Shown here: positions 15,674 through 24,632 of the stretch, in pieces
Layout: every line of letters starts with the position of its first letter
Position numbering within the stretch: the first letter of the stretch is position 1
From: CAYFLR01 sp964343805
Lineage (GTDB): Bacteria > Bdellovibrionota_B > Oligoflexia > CAYFLR01
Reading direction: 5' to 3'
Assembly (NCBI GenBank): GCA_964343805.1
Contig: CAYFLR010000002.1
Span: 1-64,000, forward strand
Length of the DNA stretch: 64,000 nt
Program-made: the position numbers and the translations under genes
Notes under the pieces: generated by a model
Database searches by the model: none
The model's input: the letters and a program-made list of their open reading frames with translations, nothing else
What the model was told of the DNA's origin: nothing

Positions 15674-17965
15674 GTGGATCGTTTAACAGCTCGCACAAGA
15701 AAAATCTTTTTACCCATCCTAATTCTCTCTATCTTACCATTTTGTGGTGAGAGAGCTGGTCTCCAAAATACCAAACTTCGAACTTTATCCAATCAAGAGA
15801 CTTCTGATCTTCAAAGGCGTATGGATTTATACCAAAATCCTGAAGGGCGAGATCGACGTCCAAGATGGCCAAGAAGAGGATATGAATTAAAACGAGAGAT
15901 ATATGGAGAAGCGGGTCTGCGTGTGGGTATCAAAACCCGTATTATGCGGCCACTTCAAAACTTAGGGGTCGCTTCTGTTGATAGACTGGGTCTAGAGTCA
16001 TATATTGAATTGGAGTTTAAAGTCGGTCGTGTTTCCACCCTAGAAATTATCGGCAATAATATAGATAGTATGATTGAGAAAAATTCTAAGGGCGAATTGG
16101 TTTTTGGTGAAATTCCCCCAGGTGACACGGTGGCTCTTTGCGAAGAGGAGCTCTATTTAGAAAGAGACAGTGGCTTAGTTGGTAGACTAGATGTTCTTGG
16201 ATCCAGATTGGAAGGAACCTTGGGCTTAAAGTCTGTTCTTAAAATTACTCAGACTACTGGAATGCTCGATGTTAAAAAGGGGCAAGGTCTTTCTTATTAT
16301 AAGAGCATCTGTGAAAATGATTTTTATCAAGATCAAAAAATGGGCATGAGAAATGATCTGACAAAAATGGCCCAAGAAATTTTGACCTTTAGCTTTGATG
16401 ATGAAAAAGTGTGTATCGTTCCTCAACCCTCCAAAGATTATATGGACCTGATGGGGATCAAAGATATCCATGACTATAACAAAACTAGGCAGTCTAGTGA
16501 CCCTGGATGTGAAGAATATGGGAGTAAAATCTCATTTAGGGCTCTTTATGGTACTTCCAATACTGTCGGGAGATGTGTCAATAAGCCCACTGTTCCAGTT
16601 CATGCTGGTTACTGTGAAGCTCGTACGGTAAAAGGGGGAAGCTGTCCCCTATTTAAAAATACAGATGGTTCCATCACTGATCGACCTCAGAATGATCAGT
16701 CTGAAAGGGTAACCGAGTCTATGTACGAAGCTTTTTGTGATGAAAGCAAACAGCTTCGCTGCGTACTCACTCAAGAAGGTGGCTGGTTTAAATCTTGGTA
16801 CCAAGCTTATCGACCTTATCGAGGTGAATGTAAATTTGATAGATGTATTTCCAATGTGATTCCCAATCTTCCCCAACCGGTGGCAACTGAAGAGGCTCTT
16901 CCAGCTGAAATAGAAATTGCCAAAGAGAGGGGAAGTGTGAAAATTGTAAGTGAAGACAAGTGGCGAAACTTTTTTAACGGCCCCACCCCTTATGAGGCGA
17001 GTGGAGTTGTTTACTCCAAGGCTCTAAATCGAATGTTTGCAGTATTCGATAACAGTAAAGATATTGCTGTGATCAAATATAATCCTCAAAAGAAAACATA
17101 TGCGGCCAAAAGAGTTTCAATTAGAGTGGGAACAGAGGCTAAACTTTTAAATCCTCCCTTTTGTAAAAAGTGCTCTCGCTTAACTTTGGAAAAGGCTTGG
17201 CGTTCAAAAATTACAGGGTTTGAAGGTATTTCCTATAATCGCAAGTTATCTGGCCCCGGACGGCACATCTTCTATGCTGCAGTAGAAACTATCAATGTAA
17301 GCACCGAAATGGGTGAAAAAGTATACATGCCAGCAGTTGCTGAAATTGAATACATAAATTCCAGCAATCCAGAAAAAGCAGTCTTCCAGTTGAATCAACT
17401 CATTATCTTAGATTTTCAATTTGTAAGTAAACAGGGAAGAAACAAAGGTATTGAAGGGATTTTTCATGTACAGGATGATGAGCAGCGCGATTTTCTATTC
17501 CTATTGTGTGAAGGAAAAAGCTGTAACCCGACAAAGTATAAGAGACAGGCGGGGGGGCAGTTACTTATTTTTAGAAAAATAACCGGGGATAATAATTCTT
17601 TTAACTGGTTCTATGAAGGGTCAAAAGAACTGAGGATTCCAGGGTTCACCGATTTTTCAGGTTTAGATATTGATGAAGAAGGAAATATGGCTGTGGTGTC
17701 TCAGGAAAAATCTTCACTTTGGTTAGGGAAAATCAATTTTACTGGCATGTTTATCAGTCAAGGATCCCGCCATCCTTTTCCGCTCACCACCGAAGGTCAA
17801 ATTGGATATTGTAATGTTGAGGGTGTGAGTTGGGTTTCTAAGAATCAACTTATTGTTGTGTCTGACGAGACCAAGTCATCTGCTGATGTAACACCGGATA
17901 AAAAACGAGCCGCCACCAACTGTCTTTTGGGTCAACAATCTATTCATTTAATTGAAATCAACTAG
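15674..17965 (+). CDS. Large lipoprotein with propeller-like C-terminal domain
   Basis: About 763 residues. GGGGGAG lies just before GTG 15674; an ATG at 15656 lies upstream of the SD and is less likely. Lipobox ILPFCG. The N-terminal half is Cys-rich with no known family. The C-terminal third (about 440-763) has repeated WxG/FxGL-type strands (GFEGISYNRKL, NKGIEGIFHVQDDEQRDFLF, PGFTDFSGLDIDEEGNMAVVSQE) resembling the beta-propeller of SdiA-regulated or phytase-like esterase proteins. That assignment is by eye only. Tail-to-tail overlap of 4 bp with the mevalonate kinase gene. Confidence 0.55.
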   Translation: MDRLTARTRKIFLPILILSILPFCGERAGLQNTKLRTLSNQETSDLQRRMDLYQNPEGRDRRPRWPRRGYELKREIYGEAGLRVGIKTRIMRPLQNLGVASVDRLGLESYIELEFKVGRVSTLEIIGNNIDSMIEKNSKGELVFGEIPPGDTVALCEEELYLERDSGLVGRLDVLGSRLEGTLGLKSVLKITQTTGMLDVKKGQGLSYYKSICENDFYQDQKMGMRNDLTKMAQEILTFSFDDEKVCIVPQPSKDYMDLMGIKDIHDYNKTRQSSDPGCEEYGSKISFRALYGTSNTVGRCVNKPTVPVHAGYCEARTVKGGSCPLFKNTDGSITDRPQNDQSERVTESMYEAFCDESKQLRCVLTQEGGWFKSWYQAYRPYRGECKFDRCISNVIPNLPQPVATEEALPAEIEIAKERGSVKIVSEDKWRNFFNGPTPYEASGVVYSKALNRMFAVFDNSKDIAVIKYNPQKKTYAAKRVSIRVGTEAKLLNPPFCKKCSRLTLEKAWRSKITGFEGISYNRKLSGPGRHIFYAAVETINVSTEMGEKVYMPAVAEIEYINSSNPEKAVFQLNQLIILDFQFVSKQGRNKGIEGIFHVQDDEQRDFLFLLCEGKSCNPTKYKRQAGGQLLIFRKITGDNNSFNWFYEGSKELRIPGFTDFSGLDIDEEGNMAVVSQEKSSLWLGKINFTGMFISQGSRHPFPLTTEGQIGYCNVEGVSWVSKNQLIVVSDETKSSADVTPDKKRAATNCLLGQQSIHLIEIN

Positions 17966-18901
17966 CCAATACAGGTGGGAATAACCACGTATCCCTCTTT
18001 TGCCAAAACATCTGCTACTTTTTGTTGAACCTCCTTTTCAGGAGTTAAAGCCACCATGAAGCCTCCTCGACCTCCTCCTGTTACTTTTGCACCAAGTGCT
18101 CCGGCTTTTAAGGCCATTTGGCTCATTTCTATTATTTTGGAGTGAGAAAGATCCATCTCGTTAAGGACTTTATGATTTTCATTCATGAGTCTCCCCACTT
18201 GGGGAAGATCGTATGCTTCAAGAGCCTTAATCATTTGCTCTGATTGTTCGGTGGTTATATTTATTCTTTCTTTGAAAAATGCAGGGTCTTTCGCCTTCAG
18301 GTCTCTTAAATATTGCCCCAATTTACTGGTATCAGCTGTAACTCCACTGTTGGCGAGGACAATGTTGATAGGTCCTTTTATTTTGATGGAAGTAAATTCT
18401 GCTTTTTCATCTTCCATCCAAAACTTTAATAAGCCTCCGTAACAAGAAGCGGTGTTATCTATTCCACTAGGAGTTCCGTGATAGGCATGCTCTCCTTCCC
18501 AACCAAAATGATTAATCTCTTCAATTGTATGGTTAAGATTAAACTCATCATCCAGCGCACGCGCTAGAGCAATACAGCCAGCACCGCTTGCACCAATACC
18601 GCTTCCTGCTGTGAGAGTCCCTCCCAGGGTGATTTCCAGCTTGGTATTGCTGGTATCAATATTCATGACCTTGAGGACATGATCGATGGAATCAATCTNN
18701 NNNNNNNNGATATTTCTCTTTTTTTGCTTTGTATCCAGGAACCTCTTTCCGCTTATCTTCTAAGCTCCAGCCGGTGCCTTCTACTTGCTTAACAAGAGCT
18801 TCTGTTTCAAATGAAATTGAAGCCACAATTGCCGGAACATTTTCTCGGACAAATTGATCGCCTATTAAGATTGTCTTTCCAAAGCCTGTTCCTCGTCCCA
18901 T
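17962..18901 (-). CDS. mvk: Mevalonate kinase-like GHMP kinase (interrupted by a gap)
   Basis: One gene in two pieces either side of ten N (18699-18708). The N-terminal piece begins MGRGTGFGKTILIGDQFV, where mevalonate kinases have GK-ILFGEH. The C-terminal piece has TAGSGIGASGAGCIALARAL (GHMP ATP loop), GTPSGIDNTASCYGG (catalytic Asp region) and GAKVTGGGRGGFMVAL (third motif). Role by family: ATP-dependent phosphorylation of mevalonate in isoprenoid synthesis. No other mevalonate-pathway gene is in the window. Gap length is unknown, so the exact protein length cannot be given. Confidence 0.8.
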
Positions 18902-19060
18902 AAAACTCTCCTTCTAACATTTAGGATCTTTATTTTATTATTATAAAGGGGTTTCACTCGCCGAGTCTACTGAATAACACGGAGGTAACTTTTACCCAAA
19001 ATGGGGCATTTATGAATTTAAAGAATTTCCTTCTCGCCTAATGAATGAGTCTTGTGTATA

Positions 19061-19133
19061 AAGGAGGTTATGTATAATGAATAATCTATATTTACTAGAG
19101 AGTTTAAGGCGGTTTTATGAGCGATCATATTAA
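19061..19133 (+). other. Possible short upstream ORF leading into the MerR gene
   Basis: AAGGAGG (19061-19067) is followed 9 bases later by ATG 19077, which opens an 18-codon frame ending at 19133 inside the merR coding region (start 19117). A second ATG at 19070 gives only four codons. The good SD and overlap suggest a leader peptide or coupling, but nothing else supports it. Confidence 0.3.
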
Positions 19134-19572
19134 TGATGAATTTAGGCCCGTTTACACCATAGGGGTGGCTGCAGAGATGGTCAATGTCTCTGTTCATACT
19201 CTTCGGCTTTATGAATCCTCTGGTCTTATTATACCCCAACGCACCAGTACTCAAAGAAGACTCTATAGCCGAAATGATATTCGCAGGCTCAGCTCTATTC
19301 GCTACTTGATAGAGGAAAAGGGTCTTAATTTGGCTGGAATTAAAATTCTTTTATCTCTGATTCCCTGTTGGAAGATGCGCAAATGCAGCACCAAAGATCG
19401 TGCCAAGTGCGATGCTTATAATGAGATGACTGAGCCTTGTTGGATTGTTAAAAATAAGGGAGATCTCTGCGAGGCAGATGATTGTCGGCAGTGCAAAGTT
19501 TATACTGACTTCTCTTCCTTTTCTGAACTCAAAGTGAAGATCTGTGAGTTAATGACCTCGCCTAAAGCATAA
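19117..19572 (+). CDS. MerR-family regulator with Cys/Trp-rich C-terminus
   Basis: 151 residues. Residues about 10-80 are a MerR winged helix-turn-helix (YTIGVAAEMVNVSVHTLRLYE, then RRLYSRNDIRRL). The tail is rich in Cys with two CW pairs in the order CWKMRKC, CDAY, PCW, C, CRQCKVY. This resembles the two-CW motif seen in deltaproteobacterial regulators and probably binds a metal or cluster. The usual dimerisation helix is short. Role: DNA-binding switch with a redox or metal input, by inference. Convergent with the hydantoinase B gene by 6 bp. Confidence 0.8.
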   Translation: MSDHINDEFRPVYTIGVAAEMVNVSVHTLRLYESSGLIIPQRTSTQRRLYSRNDIRRLSSIRYLIEEKGLNLAGIKILLSLIPCWKMRKCSTKDRAKCDAYNEMTEPCWIVKNKGDLCEADDCRQCKVYTDFSSFSELKVKICELMTSPKA

Positions 19573-19577
19573 ATCCT

Positions 19578-21161
19578 CTAAAGAGAAAACGCTCCACCTG
19601 AAGGAGTAAAAATAGCAAGGGTGTCTCCCGCTTTTACATCGAATGTTTTTTTACTGGGGAGTTCTGTTTTTTGATGGTCATGCCAAAGAGTGTTTTTCCC
19701 TGTTTGTCCCCTATCTCCTCCACCAAGACCATAGGGGGGAATGCTTCGTCTCTCGGTCAGTAGAGTCACTTTAGCTTCACATAAAAAGCAAAACTCTCGG
19801 TGAATCCCTTGTCCACCTAGATAGTCCGAACTGCTTTTTGCTGGAGGTCGAAGACAGTATCTGGTCACCCGAATGGGCAAGTCATTTTCCAGAACCTCTA
19901 TGGGGGTATTTAACGTATTGGTCATATGGGTGTGGACTCCACTCAATCCAGATTGATTTGATCTAGCTCCCATTCCTCCCCCAATGGTTTCATAGTAGGC
20001 AAAGGCTTTTTTCCGGATGCTGTCAAATCCTCCAAAAGAGAGATTATTCATACTTCCACAACTGGCAGCTGGTATTTGTTCTGGCAGAGCTAGAGCCAGG
20101 GCCCCTAAGATGACATCCACTAATCGCTGAGAAGTTTCCACATTTCCCCCTGCAACTGGTGAGGGATAGGAGCAGTCAATTACGCTTCCTTTACGGGTTT
20201 TAAGGTGAATGGGTCTCATGGAGTGAAACTGAGTTTTGGCCAAGGTTGTGGTTAAGCATTTTACTACATAACTAACAGCAGACCACACAATGGCCCGAGT
20301 GGCATTCATAGGCCCTTTCACTTGATCGGCCGTGGAGGTGAAATCGAATAAAAGCTCATCATTTTTTATTTGCAGATTAAGTGAAAGAGGAATTTTATTT
20401 GTGCTAAAACCATCATCGTCAAGATAGTCGGTGAATGCATAAACTCCCTCGGGGATCTGTTTGATCACACTGCGGGTGATGGTTTCTCCATAATCGAGAA
20501 TGGCATTCATATAAAAATGTATCTCTTCTAGGCTATATTTTTTTAGTAGACCAAGGAGTCTCTTTTCACCCAGTTTATTTGCTGCCAGTTGGGCTTTGAG
20601 ATCACCTTCCCGTTCTTTCGGGGTTCGAGAATGTTCGAGAATTTTCTGATAGTTTGACTGCTCCAAAACACCATTTTTCTTTATCCAAGTGGGGTGAATA
20701 AGCAATCCTTCTTTTTCTATATGATCAGAGATTGGCATGGATCCTGGAGTGTCCCCTCCAATATCTGAATGATGAGCTCTGGTGACTAAATAAAAGCTTG
20801 GTTCGGTATCTGTAGTAAAAAGGGGAGAAATGACTGTAATGTCTGGTAAATGGGTTCCTCCTTGATATGGGTCATTTGAAATCCAAACATCACCGGGGTG
20901 GACCCAACGACCATGAGAGACTTGGGATTTTATCTGCTCTGCGGTTTTTTTAACGCATAAACTCATGCTGCCAAGATGAACTGGAATATGGGCTGCTTGG
21001 GCCACGAGTTCTTGATCTTTATTAAAAAGAGCACAAGAAAAGTCTTTTCGTTCGATAATATTGGGAGAATAAGCGGACAGCCTTAAAACCTCGCCCATTT
21101 CCTCACAGAGTGAATTAAAGAGGTTGAAGAAAATTTCCTGTTTAATGGGATTGCACTTCAT
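19578..21161 (-). CDS. hyuB: Hydantoinase/oxoprolinase family subunit B
   Basis: 527 residues, normal length. Typical blocks include ERKDFSCALFNKDQELVAQAAHIPVHLGSM, HPGDVWISNDPYQGGTHLPDITV, HHSDIGGDTPGSM and YETIGGGMGARSNQSGLSGVHTHMTNTLNTPIE (each a family hallmark, read in short pieces). Works with subunit A in ATP-dependent opening of hydantoin or 5-oxoproline type rings. Its ATG overlaps the stop of the A gene by 4 bp, so the subunits are coupled. Exact substrate cannot be read from sequence. Confidence 0.92.
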   Translation of the reverse strand: MKCNPIKQEIFFNLFNSLCEEMGEVLRLSAYSPNIIERKDFSCALFNKDQELVAQAAHIPVHLGSMSLCVKKTAEQIKSQVSHGRWVHPGDVWISNDPYQGGTHLPDITVISPLFTTDTEPSFYLVTRAHHSDIGGDTPGSMPISDHIEKEGLLIHPTWIKKNGVLEQSNYQKILEHSRTPKEREGDLKAQLAANKLGEKRLLGLLKKYSLEEIHFYMNAILDYGETITRSVIKQIPEGVYAFTDYLDDDGFSTNKIPLSLNLQIKNDELLFDFTSTADQVKGPMNATRAIVWSAVSYVVKCLTTTLAKTQFHSMRPIHLKTRKGSVIDCSYPSPVAGGNVETSQRLVDVILGALALALPEQIPAASCGSMNNLSFGGFDSIRKKAFAYYETIGGGMGARSNQSGLSGVHTHMTNTLNTPIEVLENDLPIRVTRYCLRPPAKSSSDYLGGQGIHREFCFLCEAKVTLLTERRSIPPYGLGGGDRGQTGKNTLWHDHQKTELPSKKTFDVKAGDTLAIFTPSGGAFSL

Positions 21162-23164
21162 TGTTCTCTCAATATGAGTTGGTTTTGGTGGTTCACTTTT
21201 AAGCTAAAATTTGAAGGCAGAAAGGTGGTGGAACCATACTCTAGAATCACTGCAGGTCCTGGCAATTGGGCACCCAAGGGTAATTGTTCACGATGATAAA
21301 AAGGAACCTGATTGCAGATCTGAAAGGGTGTATTGCTCTTGTCTGATACTTCGAGGCACGTTTCTTTCAGATTTTCCGATACAGCAGATATGTCGGGTTT
21401 ACTCACTTTCAAAATGAGATTAACCACTTGAAACTGTTTTGAATCATGAACAAAGCCAAAACGCTTCTGATGATCATGGATGAATAGTTCTACAAAGTTT
21501 TCTTTAAATGGAATTTGCAGTTCATGAGATTGACCTTTATACCTCATCTCCACCAAAGGGTCCTTTCTTATTTCGTGAGCCTGGATACCTTCTTGTTCAA
21601 ACTCTTTTAAGGCCTTTTCTTGGATTGAGTTGAGACTTGTCAACAAAGTTTGAAAGGCCATCTTACTTCCTTCTTCATTGAAAGTGTATAAATGAGTTTG
21701 AGTATAAAACCTAGTAATGGGTGATTGAATCATACCAAAGGCCGAGAGTAATCCTGACTTTTCTGGAATAATTATTTCTTTAATTCCTAATTGAGAGGCG
21801 ACTTCTGCGGCATGTAATCCTCCTGCTCCTCCAAAGGTGACTAAGGAGAATTCCCTTGGATCATATCCTTTAGAACTAGAAATCACCCGGATAGCGTTGA
21901 CGATATGGCTATTTGCAATCTCTATAATTCCCTCAGCACACTCTGTAAGAGAAAGGTTAATTTGATTGGCTAGTTTTTTTATAGCCGTCTGGGCACGTTC
22001 TTTAAAAACCTCTCTGCCGGTGGCGAGAAATGCCGTTTCTGGAAGTCTCCCTAAGACTAAATGAGCATCCGTTACCGTGGGTTTTTCTCCTTTTCCATAA
22101 CAAACGGGGCCAGGGTCTGCACCTGCTGATTCAGGCCCGACTTTTAAAAGCCCTCCTGAATCAACCCATGCAATAGAACCTCCTCCGGCTCCCACGGTAT
22201 TTATGGGAATCATCGGAATGGCAAGGGGTATATGGTTAATTTCGAAGTTACTTACCGTTTTTATTTCTTCATCTATCAATGAAACATCGGTTGAGGTTCC
22301 GCCCATATCGAAGGAGATGATTTTACTGGTGCCTGCTTCGATTCCACAATTTAGAGCCCCCATGACTCCACCTGCTGGTCCTGAGAGTAAAGTATGTACA
22401 GCGTTTCTGGAGGCATGCTGGTAAGAGGTAACTCCTCCATTAGATTGCATGATCTGAAGAGTTGCTGCTGGAAGCTGATTTCCTAAGGTGGAAAGATATT
22501 TTTCCATAATGGGTGAAGTGGCAGCATTAATAGTAGTAATGCAAGTTCGTTCATACTCTCGGTACTTAGGTAAAACTTCTGAAGACAGATATATAGGGAT
22601 ATTTAAAGAGGATAGGGCTTTTGCCAATTGCCTTTCATGATAAGGATTTTTGTAACTAAAGAGAAGAGAAATGGCAATGGCTTCTGGATTTATGTTTTTA
22701 ATCTTTTCTAAAATTTCGGTTATGGATTGAGGATTAATTGGAGTGATGATCTCTCCTTGGAAATCCACTCTCTCTTCTATGCCAAAGCAATGAGCAGGAG
22801 GTACCAGCTCCAGAGGAGGAGCGATGTTTAGATTATAGAGTTCAGAACGATTTTGTCTACCTATAGTAAGAATGTCTTCAAATCCCTGGGTGGTAACAAG
22901 GCATATTTTGGCCCCTCTTTGCTCTAAAAAAGCATTGGTTGCCACGGTGGAGCCATGTTTAATAAGGTGGTTTTCCATTGAACATTTCAGGTTTAATTTT
23001 TTAAGTCCCTTCAAGATGGCATCTGCAGGGTTATTTGGCGTGGAAGGTATTTTTATACTATGTAATTTACCTGCTTGATGGAGGATGATGTCGGTATAGG
23101 TTCCACCCGTATCCACTCCAATCAGGGAGATGGCGGGGCTTTTTTTTTCTGCTTTTTGTTTCAT
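21158..23164 (-). CDS. hyuA: Hydantoinase/oxoprolinase family subunit A
   Basis: About 668 residues from the ATG at 23164 (MKQKAEKK); a TTG 12 codons earlier is possible but less likely. N-terminal ATP-binding motif GVDTGGTYTDIIL, central SFDMGGTSTDVSLI and GPESAGADPGPVCYG, and VTFGGAGGLHA near residue 430: all standard for HyuA/N-methylhydantoinase A. Cytoplasmic. Operon with subunit B downstream and divergent from an NCS2 purine-type permease 126 bp away. This suggests, without proving, a role in using purine or hydantoin breakdown products. Confidence 0.92.
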   Translation of the reverse strand: MKQKAEKKSPAISLIGVDTGGTYTDIILHQAGKLHSIKIPSTPNNPADAILKGLKKLNLKCSMENHLIKHGSTVATNAFLEQRGAKICLVTTQGFEDILTIGRQNRSELYNLNIAPPLELVPPAHCFGIEERVDFQGEIITPINPQSITEILEKIKNINPEAIAISLLFSYKNPYHERQLAKALSSLNIPIYLSSEVLPKYREYERTCITTINAATSPIMEKYLSTLGNQLPAATLQIMQSNGGVTSYQHASRNAVHTLLSGPAGGVMGALNCGIEAGTSKIISFDMGGTSTDVSLIDEEIKTVSNFEINHIPLAIPMIPINTVGAGGGSIAWVDSGGLLKVGPESAGADPGPVCYGKGEKPTVTDAHLVLGRLPETAFLATGREVFKERAQTAIKKLANQINLSLTECAEGIIEIANSHIVNAIRVISSSKGYDPREFSLVTFGGAGGLHAAEVASQLGIKEIIIPEKSGLLSAFGMIQSPITRFYTQTHLYTFNEEGSKMAFQTLLTSLNSIQEKALKEFEQEGIQAHEIRKDPLVEMRYKGQSHELQIPFKENFVELFIHDHQKRFGFVHDSKQFQVVNLILKVSKPDISAVSENLKETCLEVSDKSNTPFQICNQVPFYHREQLPLGAQLPGPAVILEYGSTTFLPSNFSLKVNHQNQLILREQ

Positions 23165-23289
23165 GGCATAACCATAGCACTGAATTCTTTTAAGGTACAA
23201 TCCTCATTTTTATCTTGTCTTACATAGATTATAAATTGTAAAAAATGATCTAAAGATAAGTACGTTCACTTTTATAAAAGGTCTCGGCT

Positions 23290-24626
23290 ATGATCTCTAA
23301 TTATTTTCAGTTTAAAGAGTCTCGTACCAATATTAAGACAGAAACCCTAGCTGGTATTACCACCTTTCTTTCTGCCATGTACATTATTGTGGTTAATCCT
23401 GCAATTATAAGTGCTGCCGGTTTGTCCTTTAGTGGAGTGCTCACGGCTACTGTACTCGTGAGTGCGTTCAGTAGTATCATGATGGGGATCTATGCTAAAA
23501 ATCCGATTTTATTAGCCCCCGGTATGGGCATAAATGCCTTTTTTACCTTTACGGTTGTTATTGGCATGAAGGTGCCGTGGGAAATTGCACTCGGAGCTGT
23601 TTTTTGGTCCGGGGTTATATTCTTACTGCTCTCAGTTTTCAAAGTACGAACCTTAATTGTCAAAGCCATTCCGCGCCAAATTCGATTTGGAGTGGCTGCT
23701 GGGATCGGTCTTTTTATTGCTCTTATAGGCTTTAAAAATGGTGGATTTGTGGTGGCTAATCCTGCAACCTTGATTGGAAGAGGCGCTCTTGATGCTGTTA
23801 CTTTAACCTTTGTGATTGGACTTCTGCTCTGTGGTGTATTAGTGGCATTGCGAGTGAAGGCCGCATTTATTCTCTCTATTTTCATAACCACCTTACTTGC
23901 TCTTCCTATTGGTAGATGGTGGGGGGATGCGGCAGCTGTCAATCATGGAGTGTCTACATTAGTGACTTGGAAGGGATTCTTTTCTTATCCTGATTTTAGT
24001 TTGCTCTTTGCGATGGACTTATGGGGTTCCCTTAAATGGAGTCTATGGCCAGTGATATTTGCTTTCTTATTCACTGATATGTTTGATAGCTTATCCACTT
24101 TTGTAGGAGTGGCTGAAGCTGCGGATCTAAAAGATGAACAGGGAGAGCCTCGCAATATAAATAAATCTATGATTGTGGATTCTTTTGCAACTTTGCTAGC
24201 GGGAGTTTTTGGAACCAGCTCTGGTACTAGTTATATTGAGTCGGCAACTGGAATAGCAGAAGGAGGGCGAACTGGTTTTACCGCCATTATAGCCGGACTT
24301 CNNNNNNNNNNCTTCTATTTCTTCCCTTTATGTTTCTCTCTCCTCTTCTTTCGATGGTGCCATCCATTGCCACTGCTCCCATTTTGGTTTTAGTGGGGGT
24401 CTATATGATGTCTCCTGTTTTAAAAATATCCTGGAAAGAGATGGATAATGCCATACCAGCCTTTTTAGCAATGGTGCTTATACCGCTGACGTTTTCCATC
24501 TCTCAAGGTATTATTTGGGGATTTTTAAGCTGGACATTGTTAAAGGTCGTTCTTCGAAAATGGAATGATATCACCTTAATGCTTATCATTATCGATGTGA
24601 TGGCCATTGGTCTACTTTTTCAATAA
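23290..24626 (+). CDS. NCS2/AzgA-type purine permease (spans a gap)
   Basis: About 445 residues in two pieces around ten N (24302-24311). The N-terminal piece shows the AzgA signature: ETLAGITTFLSAMYIIVVNP, LAPGMGINAFFTFTVV, FAFLFTDMFDSLSTFVGVAE and GTSSGTSYIESATGIAEGGRTG. After the gap come the last membrane segments and a hydrophobic C-terminus. About 12-13 membrane segments overall. Role by family: proton-coupled uptake of guanine, hypoxanthine, adenine or xanthine. Divergent from the hydantoinase operon. Convergent with the LytM-like gene 6 bp away. Confidence 0.9.
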
Positions 24627-24632
24627 GGACGA

